Part shown: positions 7,765 to 16,847 of the stretch, in pieces
Layout: each line of letters starts with the position of its first letter
Numbering within the stretch: the stretch's first letter is position 1
NCBI RefSeq assembly: GCF_000373105.1
Contig: NZ_KB890497.1
Span: 62,001 to 126,000, forward strand
Length of the DNA: 64,000 nucleotides
Reading direction: 5' to 3'
DNA from: Neolewinella persica DSM 23188
GTDB taxonomy: Bacteria; Bacteroidota; Bacteroidia; Chitinophagales; Saprospiraceae
Notes under the pieces: model-generated
Database searches by the model: none
What the model was told of the DNA's origin: nothing
The model's input: only the letters and a program-made list of their open reading frames with translations
Made by a program: the position numbers and the translations under genes

Positions 7765-9003
7765 GTGAAATTTACAGACTATCCCCTCGCTTCCGAAATC
7801 ATTCGTAGTATCGGTAAACTCGGTTGGAAACGCCCGACGGACATCCAGTATAAGGCCATCCGGCACATATTGGCCGGTGAGGACGTTATGGGCATTGCCC
7901 AGACAGGAACGGGGAAGACTGCCGCTTTCGCCATCCCTGTCGTACAATTAATCCATACAGGAAAAGAGAATGCGCGCCGTAAGGACGGAATCAAATGTCT
8001 GGTCATGGTCCCCACCCGGGAACTGGCGATGCAGTTGCATTCCGTTTTTGATGACTTGGCTAAGGGGACGCGTGTAAACGTATTTGCCCTGACCGGTGGG
8101 GTAGAACAAGATCCACAGATTCAACAATTACAGGAAGGTGTGGACATCCTGATCGCCACGCCAGGTCGTATGTTCGACCTCCTTAACCAAAAGGTCTTAC
8201 GCCTGGAACGGGTAAATATTCTGGTGTTGGACGAGGCAGACTTGATGCTAGATCTCGGGTTCATTGAAGATATTCGGGGCGTACTCGGACACCTGAAAAT
8301 GCGCCGGCAAACCTTATTCTTCTCCGCAACGATCAATGAAAAGATCAAAAAACTGGCGTATACGCTGGTGAAAAAACCGATCAGGATTCAGATCAGCCCT
8401 AAGGATCCAATTTCCAAAAACGTGGACCATTCCGTGGTTTTCATCGATATGGACGACAAACGGTTCTTTCTGGAACGGTTCATGAAAGAAAATCCAGAGG
8501 CTAAAATCCTCGCTTTCGTACGAACAAGAGTACGCGCTGAGCGGGTGAGCAAAGCGATGGCCCGGGTGAAAATTCCTTCTTTGGTCCTGCACGGAGAATT
8601 GAGCCAGGAGGACAGAAATATAGCGTTGGAAGCATTTCGTGAGAACGAGCAACGACTGATGGTTGCTACCGACGTTAGTGCACGTGGCATCGACATCCCC
8701 GATGTAACCCACGTGATCAATTACGATTTACCTGACCAGGCCGATAATTACGTTCACCGGGTTGGGCGGACTGGCCGTGGTACGCGCCGTGGCTTTGCCT
8801 ATTCCTTCTGTGCACCCGAAGAACACGACAAGCTGCGGGCGGTGGAGGCCTACACGGGTACGGAAATCAAGGTGGTAGAATTGGACCGGAGCAAGTACCG
8901 GGAAACCATCGCCTTTAGCCGCGAAGACGGTATGAATCTCGAAGAATTGATGAAGGAAGTTGAGGAAACGCTCAAGCGGAAAAAGAAAAAAAAGGGCAAG
9001 TGA
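7765..9003 (+). CDS. DEAD-box ATP-dependent RNA helicase (RhlE-like)
   Basis: 412 residues from GTG 7765. This start was chosen because VKFTDYPLASEIIRSIGKLGW matches the usual N-terminus and Q-motif region of the family, whereas the longer frame from 7558 translates a repeat (SHAPAAAPPE). Motifs in order: Q motif near 28, Walker A AQTGTGKT (45-52), PTRELA (83-88), TPGR (132-135), DEAD (156-159), SAT (187-189), then ATDVSARGIDIPD and HRVGRTGR in domain 2. The C-terminus is a short basic tail (KRKKKKKGK) that could bind RNA. Such helicases help ribosome assembly and RNA decay, often at low temperature. A start at the nearby -7 box would give a near-leaderless mRNA. Confidence 0.93.
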   Translation: MKFTDYPLASEIIRSIGKLGWKRPTDIQYKAIRHILAGEDVMGIAQTGTGKTAAFAIPVVQLIHTGKENARRKDGIKCLVMVPTRELAMQLHSVFDDLAKGTRVNVFALTGGVEQDPQIQQLQEGVDILIATPGRMFDLLNQKVLRLERVNILVLDEADLMLDLGFIEDIRGVLGHLKMRRQTLFFSATINEKIKKLAYTLVKKPIRIQISPKDPISKNVDHSVVFIDMDDKRFFLERFMKENPEAKILAFVRTRVRAERVSKAMARVKIPSLVLHGELSQEDRNIALEAFRENEQRLMVATDVSARGIDIPDVTHVINYDLPDQADNYVHRVGRTGRGTRRGFAYSFCAPEEHDKLRAVEAYTGTEIKVVELDRSKYRETIAFSREDGMNLEELMKEVEETLKRKKKKKGK

Positions 9004-9047
9004 TAAGTTTCCGATATTACGGCTGAACCAATAACCTAATATTGTCG

Positions 9048-11048
9048 ATGCGTAACCTACTCTTTTTTGTATTTTCCTTCTTTTTGTCAGCCGCGCTATC
9101 GGCACAACCCATGTTTTCAAACCAGTCTGGTTTGCTCTCCACCGGCAATACTCACAGTGGCGTTGCCATGGCCGTTGTGGATGTGAATAAGGATGGCCTG
9201 GATGACATCATACGAATAGGTGACGGTAGGAATATTCGTATTGAATTTCAGCATGTGGGCGGTAGTTTTTCCGCCTACCTGTTTCCTACGGCTCTTTCCA
9301 CCCGGACCTGGGGAATAACCGTGGCCGATGTCGATGGTAATGGCGTTAGGGATATTGCCGTGGGCGGGACCAATAACAGCACGGAAATTTGGTTTGCGGA
9401 AGATCCTTTGAACCCATTAGGTTTTAGCAGTACTCCCTTGCCTGAAGTCTTTTTCCTGCAAGGCGCTAACTTTATTGATATTAACAATGATGGGCTCGTC
9501 GAATTTTTCGCTTGTGATGATGTAGACATATCAAAGCCCTACCGCTACAGCGGAGGCCAATCTATGACTTACGACCTTAACCTTTTATCGGCCTATTCTA
9601 CTGTCCCGTCGGATAATTCAGGAAATTACGCTTCCGTTTGGACAGATTACGATGACGACGGTGACCTGGATATGTATTTAAGTAAATGTAAACTGGGGGT
9701 CGGGGATCCTACAGATGGCCGGCGTTTAAACCAGTTGTTTAGAAATAACGGTGACGGAAGTTTTACCGATGTAGCCGAGGCTGCTGGTTTGTTGCCATTA
9801 GCCCAGAGCTGGTCTGCTGATTTTGCGGATATTGATAACGATGGAGATATGGACTGCTTTGTAGTCAATCACGACAAAAGTGGCGCACTTTACCGAAACG
9901 ACGGTAATAATGTATTCACTGATGTAACCGTTGCTACGGGAATAGCGGCCTCCCTCCCCGTTACCTCCAGTGGGATTCAGTGTAATTTTGAAGACTTCAA
10001 TAATGACGGATGGATTGATCTCTTACTCACCCATGGACAGGGGATTCCGCTAATCATTTATCAGAATAATGCCGGGACCGGTATGGTGCAACTCATTGGC
10101 AGCCAGCTTATCGGACCGCTCAATGAACAAGCACCTCAAAGCGTAGCTACAGGCGACCTGAATAATGATGGATATATTGATTTCTACGGAGGATATGCCT
10201 CTGGCTATAATCTCCCCAGTACTTCGGAGCCAGACGTAATGATGATCAATACCAGGAGTGGTGCTAACCACCTGAAATTTCGGCTGCAAGGGGTAGCTTC
10301 CAATTTTGATGCTATAGGCACCAAGATTAAAGTGTACGATTCGGATTTCGGTGTCCAGGTACGGGAAGTCCGTTCAGGAGAAGGCTACGGCATCATGAAT
10401 TCGCTTACGCAGCACTTCGGTTTGGGGGCTACGACCATGGTGGACAGTGTCGTTATCCGCTGGCCGAGCGGGTTGACGGAAATCGCTTTCAACGTTTTGG
10501 CCAACCAGACCCTGGCTGTCGAGGAGGGCTCCTTTGATCAATCGCTACCCCTGGAATGGCAATCGTTTACTGCCATAACCGCAGGAAAGGAGGTGCAACT
10601 TGACTGGTCAACGAGTCAGGAACGGGGAACGAGTCATTTCATCATCGAACGTAGTACTAATCTGACGCACTGGACAGAAGCTGGCAGGGAAGCTGCGCGG
10701 AATGAATCTGGTGCCCAAGCCTACCTGGCCTTCGATGAAAGCCCACTCCCGGGTACGTCGTATTACCGGTTACGGCAGGTGGACGTAGACGGCGCATTTA
10801 CTTATAGCTCAATTGCGACCGTCAGTTTCGCAGTTGCTGCCTTCGAAATATTTCCTAATCCGGCCGGAGAATGGGTCAATGTGCGGAACGAAAGTAGTGC
10901 CGCCCTTTACAGCATCGAGTCTATTGATGGCCGGGTTCTTAGCCAGCCCGAAGTTGCGCGCGGTAACCGCTTGTCGTTATTGGGGCTGGCTCCTGGCGTT
11001 TACCTTATCCGGTCAGGTGGAGAGGCACGCAAACTCGTGGTTCGTTAG
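9048..11048 (+). CDS. CRTAC1-type FG-GAP/ASPIC protein with T9SS sorting domain
   Basis: 666 residues from ATG 9048 (a TTG at 9042 is also in frame). Signal peptide about 1-19. At least seven calcium-loop FG-GAP/VCBS motifs follow, for example DVNKDGLDD, DVDGNGVRD, DINNDGLVE, DYDDDGDLD, DIDNDGDMD, DFNNDGWID and DLNNDGYID, forming a beta-propeller. An ASPIC/UnbV region (about 425-490, VVIRWPSGLTE) follows, then a fibronectin-like segment, and finally a type A T9SS sorting domain (FEIFPNPAGEWVNV ... GLAPGVYLIR). It is therefore exported by the type IX system and attached or released at the surface. The specific ligand is unknown. Confidence 0.9.
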   Translation: MRNLLFFVFSFFLSAALSAQPMFSNQSGLLSTGNTHSGVAMAVVDVNKDGLDDIIRIGDGRNIRIEFQHVGGSFSAYLFPTALSTRTWGITVADVDGNGVRDIAVGGTNNSTEIWFAEDPLNPLGFSSTPLPEVFFLQGANFIDINNDGLVEFFACDDVDISKPYRYSGGQSMTYDLNLLSAYSTVPSDNSGNYASVWTDYDDDGDLDMYLSKCKLGVGDPTDGRRLNQLFRNNGDGSFTDVAEAAGLLPLAQSWSADFADIDNDGDMDCFVVNHDKSGALYRNDGNNVFTDVTVATGIAASLPVTSSGIQCNFEDFNNDGWIDLLLTHGQGIPLIIYQNNAGTGMVQLIGSQLIGPLNEQAPQSVATGDLNNDGYIDFYGGYASGYNLPSTSEPDVMMINTRSGANHLKFRLQGVASNFDAIGTKIKVYDSDFGVQVREVRSGEGYGIMNSLTQHFGLGATTMVDSVVIRWPSGLTEIAFNVLANQTLAVEEGSFDQSLPLEWQSFTAITAGKEVQLDWSTSQERGTSHFIIERSTNLTHWTEAGREAARNESGAQAYLAFDESPLPGTSYYRLRQVDVDGAFTYSSIATVSFAVAAFEIFPNPAGEWVNVRNESSAALYSIESIDGRVLSQPEVARGNRLSLLGLAPGVYLIRSGGEARKLVVR

Positions 11049-11078
11049 GCTATTTAATTGCATCAAAGCAAAAGGAGA

Positions 11079-12422
11079 TTAATGACTAGTGTTCGTCACC
11101 AAAGCCTCCTCTGCATTGCCGCGCTCCTTAACGAACAACCAAAGCACGGCCGAAATCCCCAAGGTAATCGCCGAAATCCAGAAGATGGAACTTTTGTCTG
11201 CTGAATGCTCGATGTAGCCGCCCAACCGGGAAGCGACGATCTGCGGCAACACCACCGATAGATTGAACAGCCCCATCATCAGCCCCATCCGGCGCTGGTC
11301 TACCACTTCAGACATAATGGCAAAAGGCAAGCTCACGATCGCCGCCCAGCCAATACCAACTACCGCCATCAGGGTGTAGAAGGCCGCCAGGGAACTACCG
11401 TAGGCCACGATCAGTCCGTAACCAATAGCACTGATGGCAATGGCTAAAGCGTGAGTTTTTACCCGCCCAATATGTCGGGCTACAGGCTCCAGGACGAGGG
11501 CCGGTAACAAGAAGCCAACGGTGTTCAGGATAGCGAATGATAAGCCTATGCTTGCCCCGATGGCATCGTTCTGGTCTCCGGTAAGTTTAGCTGCCGTGTC
11601 AAAACCCATGATCACTTCTTTGATGTAACCGAAGGTGTAGATAAACATCGTTTGTACGCCTACCCAGGTGAAAGCGTGCGCCAGGCAAATCATTAAGAAT
11701 GCTGGCCAGTTGGTGCCGCCAATCCGGACGGAGCTGGCGGTATTCACCTCGTCCGCTGCGTCTACGAATACGTCTGCCGCAGAAGCAACCCCGTCATCAA
11801 GGTCGTTGCCGGCCAGTTCCCGGGGTTCTTTGATGAAGAAAGGCGGGAAGACTGAGAATAGGAAAACAATGACTACCCCGACGTAGATCACGTTGTAATT
11901 ATTGGTGAAATACCCGATCAGGTAGGCGGCGACGCCGAAGGCACCGGAGATGGTTTGCATCCAGGTGTAGCCCTTTGTCCGGGCGTCTCCACTGGGGGTG
12001 ACGTCAGCAATGACTGACCGTGCGGGGTTGAAACTTACGTTAATGGCTAAATCCAGCATTAATGCCACCGTTAGCGCAACGCCAATGACACTTTCAAGGC
12101 CAAGGGCATTTTGGATAATGCCGAGGTAGGGCAGGGCAAAGATCATGGCCGCAGCAAGGGCGCCGCCAATGACGATAAATGGCCGCCTCCGGCCGCCCAT
12201 GAACCAGACGTTATCACTGATGACCCCCACGATCACCTGGCCCAAAATACCGGCCAGGGGGCCGGCTAGCCAAACATTGCCGATCTCCTCGAGATTAAGG
12301 CCATACTGCGTATTCAGGATCCAGCTTAATGCCGCAATTTGAACGCAGAGTGCAAAGCCCATCGCAGTTGCGGGCAATGACAACAGGGCATACGATGCCC
12401 GGGTAGGGGTGGTTTTTTTCAC
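11079..12422 (-). CDS. MFS transporter of the sugar/SLC45-GPH type
   Basis: 447 residues with about 12 transmembrane helices. The cytoplasmic GGRRRPF motif after helix 2 and the GFALCVQIAALSWIL first helix are typical of sucrose/maltose-type carriers (SLC45 and related GPH symporters). Charged cytoplasmic loop around 200-230 (ELAGNDLDDGVASAADVFVD) separates the two halves. A proton- or sodium-coupled sugar uptake role is inferred from the family; the actual sugar is not evident, and no glycosidase or kinase lies beside it. It is transcribed in the same direction as the following helicase gene with a 44-bp gap. Confidence 0.85.
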   Translation of the reverse strand: MKKTTPTRASYALLSLPATAMGFALCVQIAALSWILNTQYGLNLEEIGNVWLAGPLAGILGQVIVGVISDNVWFMGGRRRPFIVIGGALAAAMIFALPYLGIIQNALGLESVIGVALTVALMLDLAINVSFNPARSVIADVTPSGDARTKGYTWMQTISGAFGVAAYLIGYFTNNYNVIYVGVVIVFLFSVFPPFFIKEPRELAGNDLDDGVASAADVFVDAADEVNTASSVRIGGTNWPAFLMICLAHAFTWVGVQTMFIYTFGYIKEVIMGFDTAAKLTGDQNDAIGASIGLSFAILNTVGFLLPALVLEPVARHIGRVKTHALAIAISAIGYGLIVAYGSSLAAFYTLMAVVGIGWAAIVSLPFAIMSEVVDQRRMGLMMGLFNLSVVLPQIVASRLGGYIEHSADKSSIFWISAITLGISAVLWLFVKERGNAEEALVTNTSH

Positions 12423-12466
12423 TTCTTTTCGAGTTTACATGAACGACTAGAGGGGGAAGGTAAGGA

Positions 12467-14185
12467 TTAGTCCCTACTTGCCCCGAACGGCAGATCATCA
12501 AACAAACTCCCCTCTTCCTCCAACTCCTCGATATCTTCGCTTTCTACAAGGAATAAGGTGTTCTTGGCCCGGGTGATAGCAACGTATTTCAAATTGGTCT
12601 CCTGTACCTTCTCCCAGTCTTTTTGTTGTTGCCTGGCCCAGGGTAATTTATCGTAGTCAATGATGAAGACCCGGTCTTCTTCCAGGCCTTTGGCCCGGTG
12701 TATGGTAGACAATTTAATGGCATTCTCCTTGGCCGAAACCTGGTCCTTGATCCGCTCCAATATCTTGGTTACCGAAGTACACTTCTTCTGCCATAACTCG
12801 TAGCGCTTGTGCAGAAATTCCAGCCTTTTTTCCAGATAATCAGTCTCCTCCTGCAGGAATAACTCCCGCTCAGTGGCCTTAGGTATTTTTCCTGCGTTCT
12901 GGCGAATGACCCACATATTCCGATGGAATACCGTTTGCTTCAACGCCTCGAAGGTCTTGTATCGCCGTTTGACGGAGGCCTGTAGTTCATCCTGCTTAAA
13001 GAGCGTTTTTAGCTCGCCGATGAACTCCCTCGCTTCATCTTCAGAAACCTGGATCTTCGTTCCTCGTTCAATAAAATCGAAGACCAATACCAGCAGAGGC
13101 GCTCGTAGCCGGCTGATGACGAGATCACCCGGACGGGCAAGCTCAACCACCTGTTCAATTAAAATGGGTTCAACGTTGCCGACTTCAGTTTTGGCCCCAA
13201 CGATGTCTTCGCGAATCTCGCGGGCAAGGTCAATTATCGTGGTAGGGCACCGAAAGCAGGTCGTCAGCGGAAGTGCCGTGGCGCGGGTCATCCGCGCTAC
13301 CCGGCTGAAGGATTCCACATCAGCGCCAGTAAAGCCATAAATGGATTGCCGGGGATCCCCAACGGCCAGTACCCGGCTGCCCTGCTTGCCGTACTTGGCC
13401 GCTACGGCAAACTGTGCTTTGGAGAGGTCCTGGCATTCATCGATGAAAATCCAATCAAATTTTGTAGCTGCGTTGAGTTTCCAGACGAAGGGCAGGTAGA
13501 TCATGTCCGTGAAATCAATGATGAAGCTTCGGGCAGCCAGATCGTTTCCGGCGGTGAGCAGCAATCGGTGTGCGGCATAGTACACCTCCAGCTCCTCATG
13601 AAAGGTCTTACTTTTTTCTTCCGTAGGCGTGAAAACACCAAAGTGCTCAATCAACGAGGTGAAATCTTCAAAACTCGGCCCGTTCAAGGTAGCCCGGTGC
13701 TTTTGGTTGATGTTCAGTAACCGACTGCGAATGCGGTACATCAGGTTCTTGATGGCAAACTTCTGTCGGCTGTCGCCACTTTTTGCTGCTTCGGGATTGA
13801 GGTTGTTTAGTTCACAGAGCGCCTTAAAATGCGGGGAAAGCTTGGTCTGCATGTCCTCGCCCTGAAACAGCGTGGTGTATTTGTACTCTCTGAGTTGCAG
13901 GCGCGATCCATAGTCGCTATTCTCCCGCAATATCCTTAATCCGAGGGAATGGATGGTTTGTACCGTCACCTCCGGCATACCCCGATCTTTGAACTTCCGG
14001 CGGATTTCCTTGGCAATGCTGTTGTTGAAAGCACAGAACAATACCTTGGCTGGATCCCTGGCGTAGCTGGTACACTCCATGATGGTCGTCGTCTTCCCCG
14101 CGCCAGCCACGGCGTCTATGATGCCATGACCCTTGCCGGTGCGGACGAAGTCGAAGATGTGTTCCTGCTCGGGGGTAAAGGTCAC
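12467..14185 (-). CDS. UvrD/Rep-like superfamily 1 DNA helicase
   Basis: 572 residues, shorter than full UvrD (about 720). Walker A AVAGAGKTTT (25-34), motif II FIDECQD (247-253), motif III VGDPRQSIYGFTGAD, motif V STIHRAKGLEEDRVF and motif VI YVAITRAKNTLFL are all present, so ATPase and translocase function look intact. The 1B/2B subdomains are reduced, as in many small UvrD-like proteins of unknown role. There are no nuclease domains and no defence genes alongside, so a DNA repair or plasmid-type restriction role is unsettled. It lies upstream of the MFS gene on the same strand. Confidence 0.9.
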   Translation of the reverse strand: MTFTPEQEHIFDFVRTGKGHGIIDAVAGAGKTTTIMECTSYARDPAKVLFCAFNNSIAKEIRRKFKDRGMPEVTVQTIHSLGLRILRENSDYGSRLQLREYKYTTLFQGEDMQTKLSPHFKALCELNNLNPEAAKSGDSRQKFAIKNLMYRIRSRLLNINQKHRATLNGPSFEDFTSLIEHFGVFTPTEEKSKTFHEELEVYYAAHRLLLTAGNDLAARSFIIDFTDMIYLPFVWKLNAATKFDWIFIDECQDLSKAQFAVAAKYGKQGSRVLAVGDPRQSIYGFTGADVESFSRVARMTRATALPLTTCFRCPTTIIDLAREIREDIVGAKTEVGNVEPILIEQVVELARPGDLVISRLRAPLLVLVFDFIERGTKIQVSEDEAREFIGELKTLFKQDELQASVKRRYKTFEALKQTVFHRNMWVIRQNAGKIPKATERELFLQEETDYLEKRLEFLHKRYELWQKKCTSVTKILERIKDQVSAKENAIKLSTIHRAKGLEEDRVFIIDYDKLPWARQQQKDWEKVQETNLKYVAITRAKNTLFLVESEDIEELEEEGSLFDDLPFGASRD

Positions 14186-14511
14186 TGGTGGAGTTGCTGC
14201 TGGGCGGGCAAGATATGGATTAACTTACAATTTGTGGTTTAAAATTTTCAAATCGTTGTTGTGTTGGTAGTTTTAAGTCGACTTATTATAAGTGTTTAGG
14301 GCTGCTACGCAGCTAGTTGCTTTCACAGAGGGCAGCGCGGAGGGAGGCACGGAGGTGGCACAGAGTTCCCGTCAATGGAAGGGGATTGGTAGGGCTTTCG
14401 TATAAAGACATGGGCTCTTTGTTGCTCAAAGCGATGTCCTCTCTCAGTTAAACCAGGAATCAAGCAGCTCCACCACCTAAGTCGTAAACCAAAGTCTTCA
14501 GCCCACACCTC
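14186..14511. other. 325-bp gap with CACAGAGG/CACGGAGG-type repeat
   Basis: Around 14326-14365 there are successive units TTTCACAGAGGGCAG, GGAGGGAGGCACGGAGG and TGGCACAGAG, a common degenerate repeat style in environmental bacteria. No gene is apparent. Confidence 0.45.
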
Positions 14512-15171
14512 CTACTTCTCCTCGTAGTGGTAAGGAGTGGTTCGTCCCAGGCTGGCATAGAAAGCTTTGTTCATCCTAAAGTGAAGCTCCATTGTTTTAT
14601 TCAGATAGGCCTCCACGGAACCCAGGCCGATGGCTGCTCTGCGCACATTGACCGTCAGGCTGTCCGCCAATGGTTGGGGTACGGCCATCATATTATCGAG
14701 GTAGTCGAGTTGGGTGCCATACCACTGCTTTTCCCCTTTCGCTAGCCGGACCCGGTCGGTGAGGTAGGCAAAGTCGACAGCACTGACTGCCTGACGATCC
14801 ACCAACGGGCGCATTGCTACCAATACCTCCTCCTGAAATGTCGGATCATAGTCCATATGCTGCACCAGTAACCAGAATTGATGTTGCCCTTCCGGGCCAA
14901 CAAGCGTGGTATCTGGATAGCCCTGCATTTTAAATATTTCCTTGACCAACTCGCCGTTATGGCGGAAAACGCTGTCCCGCAAAAAATCCCGCCGTTCCAA
15001 CGGTAAGCTGTCCTGGGCGGTATAAAAGAATTGCTGTATTTCCTGGTCGACCTTCACCATGTCCGCCAACCGTTGCTGAAGGGCTGGGTCAGGAACGGTA
15101 GGTTCTGGTTGAGGCGCTGAGTTGCACGCCAATAGGAACATAAGCAGCAAGAAGGAGAAAGTTAGTTTCAT
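14512..15171 (-). CDS. DUF6624-like lipoprotein
   Basis: 219 residues. Signal peptide with lipobox LLACNS gives Cys16 as the probable lipidated residue. The body shows the pattern QHMDYDPTFQ ... VAMRPLV ... FAYLTDRVRLAKGEKQWYGTQ that characterises DUF6624 proteins (QHaD.dp.fQ; aYLtDRv..g..Q.YGtQ). The function of the family is not known. It sits downstream of the DUF4846 gene on the same strand, 78 bp apart, so the two may be co-transcribed. Confidence 0.8.
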   Translation of the reverse strand: MKLTFSFLLLMFLLACNSAPQPEPTVPDPALQQRLADMVKVDQEIQQFFYTAQDSLPLERRDFLRDSVFRHNGELVKEIFKMQGYPDTTLVGPEGQHQFWLLVQHMDYDPTFQEEVLVAMRPLVDRQAVSAVDFAYLTDRVRLAKGEKQWYGTQLDYLDNMMAVPQPLADSLTVNVRRAAIGLGSVEAYLNKTMELHFRMNKAFYASLGRTTPYHYEEK

Positions 15172-15249
15172 GTCGATGATAAATGAAGTACGCTGAACGG
15201 AGCGTGTGAATGAAAAAATTAGCTGATTAATTTTCTTGGGCCCTTACCC

Positions 15250-16122
15250 TTAGAAGCTCCGCAAAGCATTCCCGTCAAAACCATACTCGGCCGTCTGGAT
15301 CCAATCCCCAAAATCCTTAGTCACTGAATACCAGGGGTTGCCGTCTCTGTGGGCAGGGTTAACCAGCACGTGTATGTCTTGCGCCGGCATATAGCTCTGG
15401 GCCAGTAAGACCAGGACTTCGCCGGTGGTTTCATTTACGGCTTTGTCGACCACAATGACGGCGTGGCCCGGGCTGCCTCCTTTGATCAGGACATCACCGG
15501 CATCGATGTAGGCTTTGTCCTTCGGTTTTAACTCATGTACGAGCGAAGCGGTTCCAGCGTAACTGAAGACCATAGTGAGGTACTTCCGGAAGGATTTATA
15601 GTCGGGGGTAGCGCCGCTACCGGGGGTCCAGTCAACGCGGTTGCCCTTTACCCGGATGCGTTGGCCCTTGCGCCAACGGGCGTATTCGGCGTTGAAGCCA
15701 CTGACGAAGTTGAAGTGGATATCAGCAAACCGTTCCTGTTCATATAGGTATTCGGCCCGCAGGCGCATCACGGCGTCGGCGCATTGCTGGAGGTCCCGGT
15801 TTCCCACGTCTACGTCGAGGACGGCGGCGTGAGCCCTTTGGTTCCCCTTTTCGACGCCGTTGAACAGCAGGACTTTAGTACCGTGTGGTTTCAGCGGTTG
15901 GTGGCGAAGGTAGTGGCCGAAAGCATCTTCGATATAAGCAGTTCGGGTGTAGCCATCCGGTGTTGGGAAGCGAGTGGGGATGGTGGTGCCGGCTGGGTTG
16001 ACAAAACTGATCGTTACGGGAATGGTCGGTACAGTGTCTTTGGCGGTGTAAGGAAGCGATGGAGCCTCGGAATTACCGCAGGCGAACAAGCTGAAGGAAA
16101 GTAAAAGAATTATTAGGCGCAT
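15250..16122 (-). CDS. DUF4846 domain lipoprotein
   Basis: 290 residues; signal peptide and lipobox LFACGN (Cys15). The remainder matches the DUF4846 outline: RFPTPDGYTRTA near the start, then QCADAVMRLRAEYLYEQ, HFNFVSGFNAEYARWRKGQR, and a GDVLIKGGSPGHAVIVVD segment that contains the conserved GHA. The last is reminiscent of NlpC/P60-like folds, but I do not claim a catalytic triad. Envelope location is inferred from the lipobox. Confidence 0.82.
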   Translation of the reverse strand: MRLIILLLSFSLFACGNSEAPSLPYTAKDTVPTIPVTISFVNPAGTTIPTRFPTPDGYTRTAYIEDAFGHYLRHQPLKPHGTKVLLFNGVEKGNQRAHAAVLDVDVGNRDLQQCADAVMRLRAEYLYEQERFADIHFNFVSGFNAEYARWRKGQRIRVKGNRVDWTPGSGATPDYKSFRKYLTMVFSYAGTASLVHELKPKDKAYIDAGDVLIKGGSPGHAVIVVDKAVNETTGEVLVLLAQSYMPAQDIHVLVNPAHRDGNPWYSVTKDFGDWIQTAEYGFDGNALRSF

Positions 16123-16186
16123 AAGGGGTTAAGGGAGGATTCAGGAACTTAACGTTGTCAGCACCTTGCTTCTTGTTCTCCTTATT

Positions 16187-16203
16187 GCACCTGCGGCCGC
16201 GCC
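16187..16203 (+). repeat. Dispersed core repeat, copy 5
   Basis: GCACCTGCGGCCGCGCC, preceded by CACCTTGCTTCTTGTTCTCCTTATT (arm with weaker match) and followed by TGAAAAA. It lies between the Uma2 and DUF4846 genes. Confidence 0.85.
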
Positions 16204-16211
16204 TGAAAAAG

Positions 16212-16790
16212 TTACTCTTCGCCAAGGTCTACTCCTTGATAAATAACGGACATTGGGACAGAGATGCCAAGCGTATTGATTTCCACTTGCTGGTCTAACC
16301 GATAGTAATTACCAATTTGCCAATCGCCCCGGTCTTTTCGGTAGTAGGCATGGATTTGAAAGCTCTTACTATCAATCAGAATGTATTCTTTGAAGCTTGG
16401 AAGTGTTTTGTAAGCGTCGAACTTCTCGCCCCGGTCTTTTCGCTCTGTACTCAACGACAGTACTTCAATCAACAGGCTTGGGTTTTTCAATCGGGTAATC
16501 CCTCCTGGCTCGAATTCGGGTTCTTCACAAGTAGCGCTGATGTCCGGAAAGTAATGTGCTCCGGTCGCCTGAATGCTTACCGCCATATCACTTGATTTAA
16601 TGTAGCAGCCGCTTTTGCCCGTACGCAGCGCGACGAATGTATTGTCGGCGATGTCGCTATGGGCTCTATTACCACCGGAGATCATCGTGATTTTTCCACC
16701 AGAATACTCCAGTCTTACGTCGCTGTTGGCGAGCAACTCTAAATGTTCAGCAATTGAATATTGACGATCTTCTATTTCGCCGGCTTTCAT
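16212..16790 (-). CDS. Uma2 family (DUF820) PD-(D/E)xK nuclease-fold protein
   Basis: 192 residues. The pattern VRLEYSGGKITMISGG, HYFPDISATCEEP, LLIEVLSLSTERKDRGEKFDAYKTLPSFKEYILIDSK is the Uma2 signature: PD followed by IEV and the E..K..Y motif. The fold is that of restriction-like nucleases. Uma2 genes are widespread in cyanobacteria and Bacteroidota and often move about; biological function is unproven. It is divergent from the flavin monooxygenase gene at 16848, so a bidirectional control region of about 55 bp lies between. Confidence 0.9.
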   Translation of the reverse strand: MKAGEIEDRQYSIAEHLELLANSDVRLEYSGGKITMISGGNRAHSDIADNTFVALRTGKSGCYIKSSDMAVSIQATGAHYFPDISATCEEPEFEPGGITRLKNPSLLIEVLSLSTERKDRGEKFDAYKTLPSFKEYILIDSKSFQIHAYYRKDRGDWQIGNYYRLDQQVEINTLGISVPMSVIYQGVDLGEE

Positions 16791-16847
16791 GACTAAATAA
16801 CGTGGAAAAGATGAGTAATGTTAAATTTACGTCCAATCTCACAAAGT

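Noticed and set aside
14339-14366. GGAGGCACGGAGGTGGCACAGAG as a core repeat copy
   Set aside because: Lacks the CGCAGGTGC centre; belongs to the common CACAGAGG style of repeat.
12467-16790. UvrD helicase plus Uma2 as a defence island
   Set aside because: They are separated by two lipoprotein genes and no other defence gene is present.
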